Shown here piece after piece: positions 15,789 through 18,015 of a stretch of 18,015 nt of DNA. How positions within the stretch are numbered: position 1 is the first letter of the stretch; every line of letters begins with the position of its first letter. Source of the DNA: Deltaproteobacteria bacterium (GTDB lineage Bacteria > Desulfobacterota > Desulfobacteria > Desulfobacterales > Desulfatirhabdiaceae); contig JAJYBO010000029.1 of the NCBI GenBank assembly GCA_021778975.1, positions 1-18,015 on the forward strand, written 5' to 3'. The translations under genes were made by a program, and so were the position numbers. The notes beneath the pieces are model-generated. The model was not told where the DNA came from and searched no databases. It saw nothing but the letters and a program-made list of their open reading frames with translations.

Positions 15789-15876
15789 CAGTTCATTGAA
15801 AATGAGAATATATTATTAAAAAATGAACACCCCCATATCCTCTGCATTTCAGCACATGATATTTATTAGAAAATAC

Positions 15877-17961
15877 CTATATCTTTTTCACCGATATGAA
15901 ATGCTCCTGAAACGCGATACCACCGCCCGCGACATCCCACAGATTCAGACCGCCGACCATCAGGGACCTGTCGGAGACCCCTTTACCGAACGCTCTCGAT
16001 TCCGCCGGAATGCTGCGGCCAAACCCATGAATCATGAAAACAGCTTCCGGATGGATATGCACCGTCACTTTGGCGGTGATTTCCGCGGAAACGCCGTTGT
16101 TTGAAATCATAACCCTGTCACCGTCGGATATGGAAAGCGATTTGGCAACCGCTTCATTGATCCACAGCACATTTTCGGACATTTGCGGAAAGAGTCTGGG
16201 ATTATTGATGGTATGTCCCTGAGCGTGGAGCGCACATCCGCCAACGGTCAGTCGGAAATACCCTGATTCTGGTCGCTTGCGGGACTCATAAGGTTTTAGT
16301 GAAGACACCTGGGCGGCTTCCCATCGGGAGTTGACAATCTCAATCCGATGGCTGGCAGTCGTGAATGTTTGATCCGTGAGCGCCTTTCGGACCGGCTTTT
16401 CGGAAAGCGCTACAACGCCCGATTCATAAAATTGTTCCAGAGAAACGAGGGTATCCCGAAGTTGATATTTCCAGACTTCCTGAATCCCCGTGAACGTCAG
16501 CGCCGATATTCCCATGCGTTTTGAAAGCTCTGAAATGATTTCCCAATCTGCTTTGGTGTCCAGCCGGGGATCCATACATCGGAACCGGACGCGAAAATCG
16601 GGTTTAAGCCCGTTATGCTGCGTCATGATGCTTTCCTGTTCCAGGTAAGCGGACACCGGAAGCACGACGTCCGCATTCCAGGCGGTCTGAGACCAGTTGG
16701 CCGTCGCGCAGACAATGAACTCCAGATGGTCCAGAATCCGGGACAGCGCTTTGGGATCCGGAAATGACGCCAGTGGATCATGGCCAAAACACATGCAGGC
16801 TTTCAGTGGGTATGGCGTTTCGCTTTCGGCCGCCTTAAATGCCAGATGCAACATCCCTTTTCGGGGATCGAAGACCGGGCGTTCGCTCCCCGCCCCATCC
16901 GCTCTAACACTCGTAACCGCTGGTAGTAAATCAATAAATTTCTTCAGGCCGTTACGACCGATATCCTCCGGTGACGCGGCAAGCACCAGACCACCTTTGG
17001 CCCCGATAGAGCCCAGCAGCGCATTGATAATGAACGCCGTTCTGCTGACATAGAACGAATCTGCATATCGGGAAGTCATCCGCCCAGGATGCCAGATAAC
17101 CGACGGCGCCGCTTTGGCTATTTCTTTAACGAATTCAACAATAATATCCGCTGTGATACCGGTTTCGGCTTCAGCCCACGCAGGTGTATAAGGCGCGACA
17201 AACGATTTCAGGGCATCCAAATCTTTGATCCAGCGCTCCGCGAAGTGGGCGTTGTACAAATGCTGGTTCAGCAGCACATGAATGACCGATAGATTGAAGG
17301 CATAATCGGTTCCGGGCCGGATCATCAGAAATAGATCGGATTTTGCGGAAGACACCGTGGCCCGAATATCAATGACCGCCAATTTGCATCCGGATTCCAG
17401 ACTGTCTAAAAGATTGTTGACCTCCTGAATATCAATGGATTCAAAAAGATTCCGGGTCTGAAGTACGACATATCCGGCTTTTTTGTAGTCATATACAAAC
17501 GCATCGTTTCCGAAACCGAAGAGCGACTGACAGGCATGATGTACATTGATATCACTGACGGCATTACTGGTGTGATAGTTGGGTGATCCCACACCACGAA
17601 CAAACGCTTCAAAAAGATCGGAAAATTCTCCGGCATTGTCGGACCACATGAAACTTTCGCGTCCATAACGGGTCTGAACATCCGTAATCTTTTTGGCGAC
17701 AGTATCCAGAGCCTCATCCCAGGAAACTCTGGCCCATTTGCCTTCCCCGCGCTCGCCTTTGCGGATCATGGGGAATTGAGGTCTCTCATTGTCCTTGATG
17801 AATTCGACACCGGCCGCGCCGCGTGCGCACAGCGCCCCTGCAATCCCAGGGACAGTGGGATTGCCCTGAATGAATGAACATTCTCCATTGACGACATTCA
17901 CCTGCACAGGACAGTGAACGGAACACATACCGCAGATACTGAAAATGGTTTTTTCTGGCAT
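15877..17961 (-). CDS. Cytosolic [4Fe-4S] molybdopterin oxidoreductase (DMSO reductase superfamily)
   Basis: A 694-aa catalytic subunit binding a bis-MGD Mo or W cofactor and one [4Fe-4S] cluster. The N-terminal cluster motif is Cys10-x2-Cys13-x3-Cys17-x27-Cys45, followed by the family ARG segment. The C-terminal cofactor-binding domain (about 585-685) is present (HAQGHTINNPRLFPQM, then LSISDGDRVMISNNG). The metal-ligand position, 13 residues before the FG that follows it in relatives, is Ser136 rather than Cys or Sec. There is no twin-arginine signal, unlike PsrA/PhsA, so it should be cytosolic. I start at the ATG at 17961, which has GGAG six bases before it; an in-frame ATG at 17973 has no ribosome site. 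No electron-transfer partner is visible downstream. The substrate is unknown; the closest impression is the thiosulfate/polysulfide reductase-like branch. Confidence 0.88.
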   Translation of the reverse strand: MPEKTIFSICGMCSVHCPVQVNVVNGECSFIQGNPTVPGIAGALCARGAAGVEFIKDNERPQFPMIRKGERGEGKWARVSWDEALDTVAKKITDVQTRYGRESFMWSDNAGEFSDLFEAFVRGVGSPNYHTSNAVSDINVHHACQSLFGFGNDAFVYDYKKAGYVVLQTRNLFESIDIQEVNNLLDSLESGCKLAVIDIRATVSSAKSDLFLMIRPGTDYAFNLSVIHVLLNQHLYNAHFAERWIKDLDALKSFVAPYTPAWAEAETGITADIIVEFVKEIAKAAPSVIWHPGRMTSRYADSFYVSRTAFIINALLGSIGAKGGLVLAASPEDIGRNGLKKFIDLLPAVTSVRADGAGSERPVFDPRKGMLHLAFKAAESETPYPLKACMCFGHDPLASFPDPKALSRILDHLEFIVCATANWSQTAWNADVVLPVSAYLEQESIMTQHNGLKPDFRVRFRCMDPRLDTKADWEIISELSKRMGISALTFTGIQEVWKYQLRDTLVSLEQFYESGVVALSEKPVRKALTDQTFTTASHRIEIVNSRWEAAQVSSLKPYESRKRPESGYFRLTVGGCALHAQGHTINNPRLFPQMSENVLWINEAVAKSLSISDGDRVMISNNGVSAEITAKVTVHIHPEAVFMIHGFGRSIPAESRAFGKGVSDRSLMVGGLNLWDVAGGGIAFQEHFISVKKI

Positions 17962-18015
17962 GTCAAACTCCATTGAAATTGATACGGAAGCATTGGAAAG
18001 AACAGTTTAGATCGG

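Noticed and set aside
1..18015. CRISPR arrays, tRNA or rRNA genes, insertion sequences, phage genes
   Set aside because: No regularly spaced repeats, no cloverleaf or rRNA-like stretch noticed, and no transposase, integrase or phage protein among the translated frames.

Overview
The window reads as a piece of a Gram-negative bacterial chromosome with roughly balanced GC. My best guess is a sulfate-reducing Desulfobacterota (Desulfobacterales-like) genome. The reasons are the mix of housekeeping genes, a GatB subunit (indirect Gln/Asn-tRNA formation), a cysteine-rich Lgt variant, a cytosolic molybdopterin enzyme, and an intergenic repeat with ACTTCGTAAAAAGT-type ends that I associate with this group. 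The taxonomic call is inference; no rRNA or other marker is present.

Layout. (1) 1-5006, minus strand: ileS -> lspA -> lgt -> MaoC-like hydratase form one tightly packed transcription unit, with a good sigma70-type promoter at 5049-5077 and probably a further gene starting at the very left edge. It joins isoleucyl-tRNA synthesis with two steps of lipoprotein maturation (Lgt attaches the diacylglyceryl group, LspA cuts the signal peptide). (2) 5007-5329: divergent intergenic region holding the ileS promoter, one copy of a palindrome-ended repeat, a solo repeat end and a candidate glgP promoter. (3) 5330-9665, plus strand: glycogen phosphorylase, a single-domain STAS protein and gatB, ending at a two-way terminator. 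(4) 9688-15686, minus strand: a five-gene accessory Hsp70 cluster. In transcription order it holds an 863-aa helical-repeat protein, a second copy of the repeat, a J-like protein lacking HPD, a GrpE-like protein, a DnaK paralogue with a shortened C-terminus, and a small zinc-ribbon protein. (5) 15751-17961, minus strand: a cytosolic [4Fe-4S] molybdopterin oxidoreductase with its own strong terminator.

The part most likely to be under-described is the Hsp70 cluster. It contains all three partners of a DnaK machine, but the J protein has Thr-Pro-Glu where the Hsp70-activating His-Pro-Asp should be, and the GrpE-like protein has an unusual aromatic and basic N-terminal extension. The cluster also includes two unassigned proteins, one large and helical and one small with a zinc ribbon, that could be client-specific adaptors. 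The function of the set cannot be read from this sequence. The two diverged copies of the intergenic repeat are a second point of interest, and the molybdopterin enzyme appears to carry Ser at the metal-ligand position.
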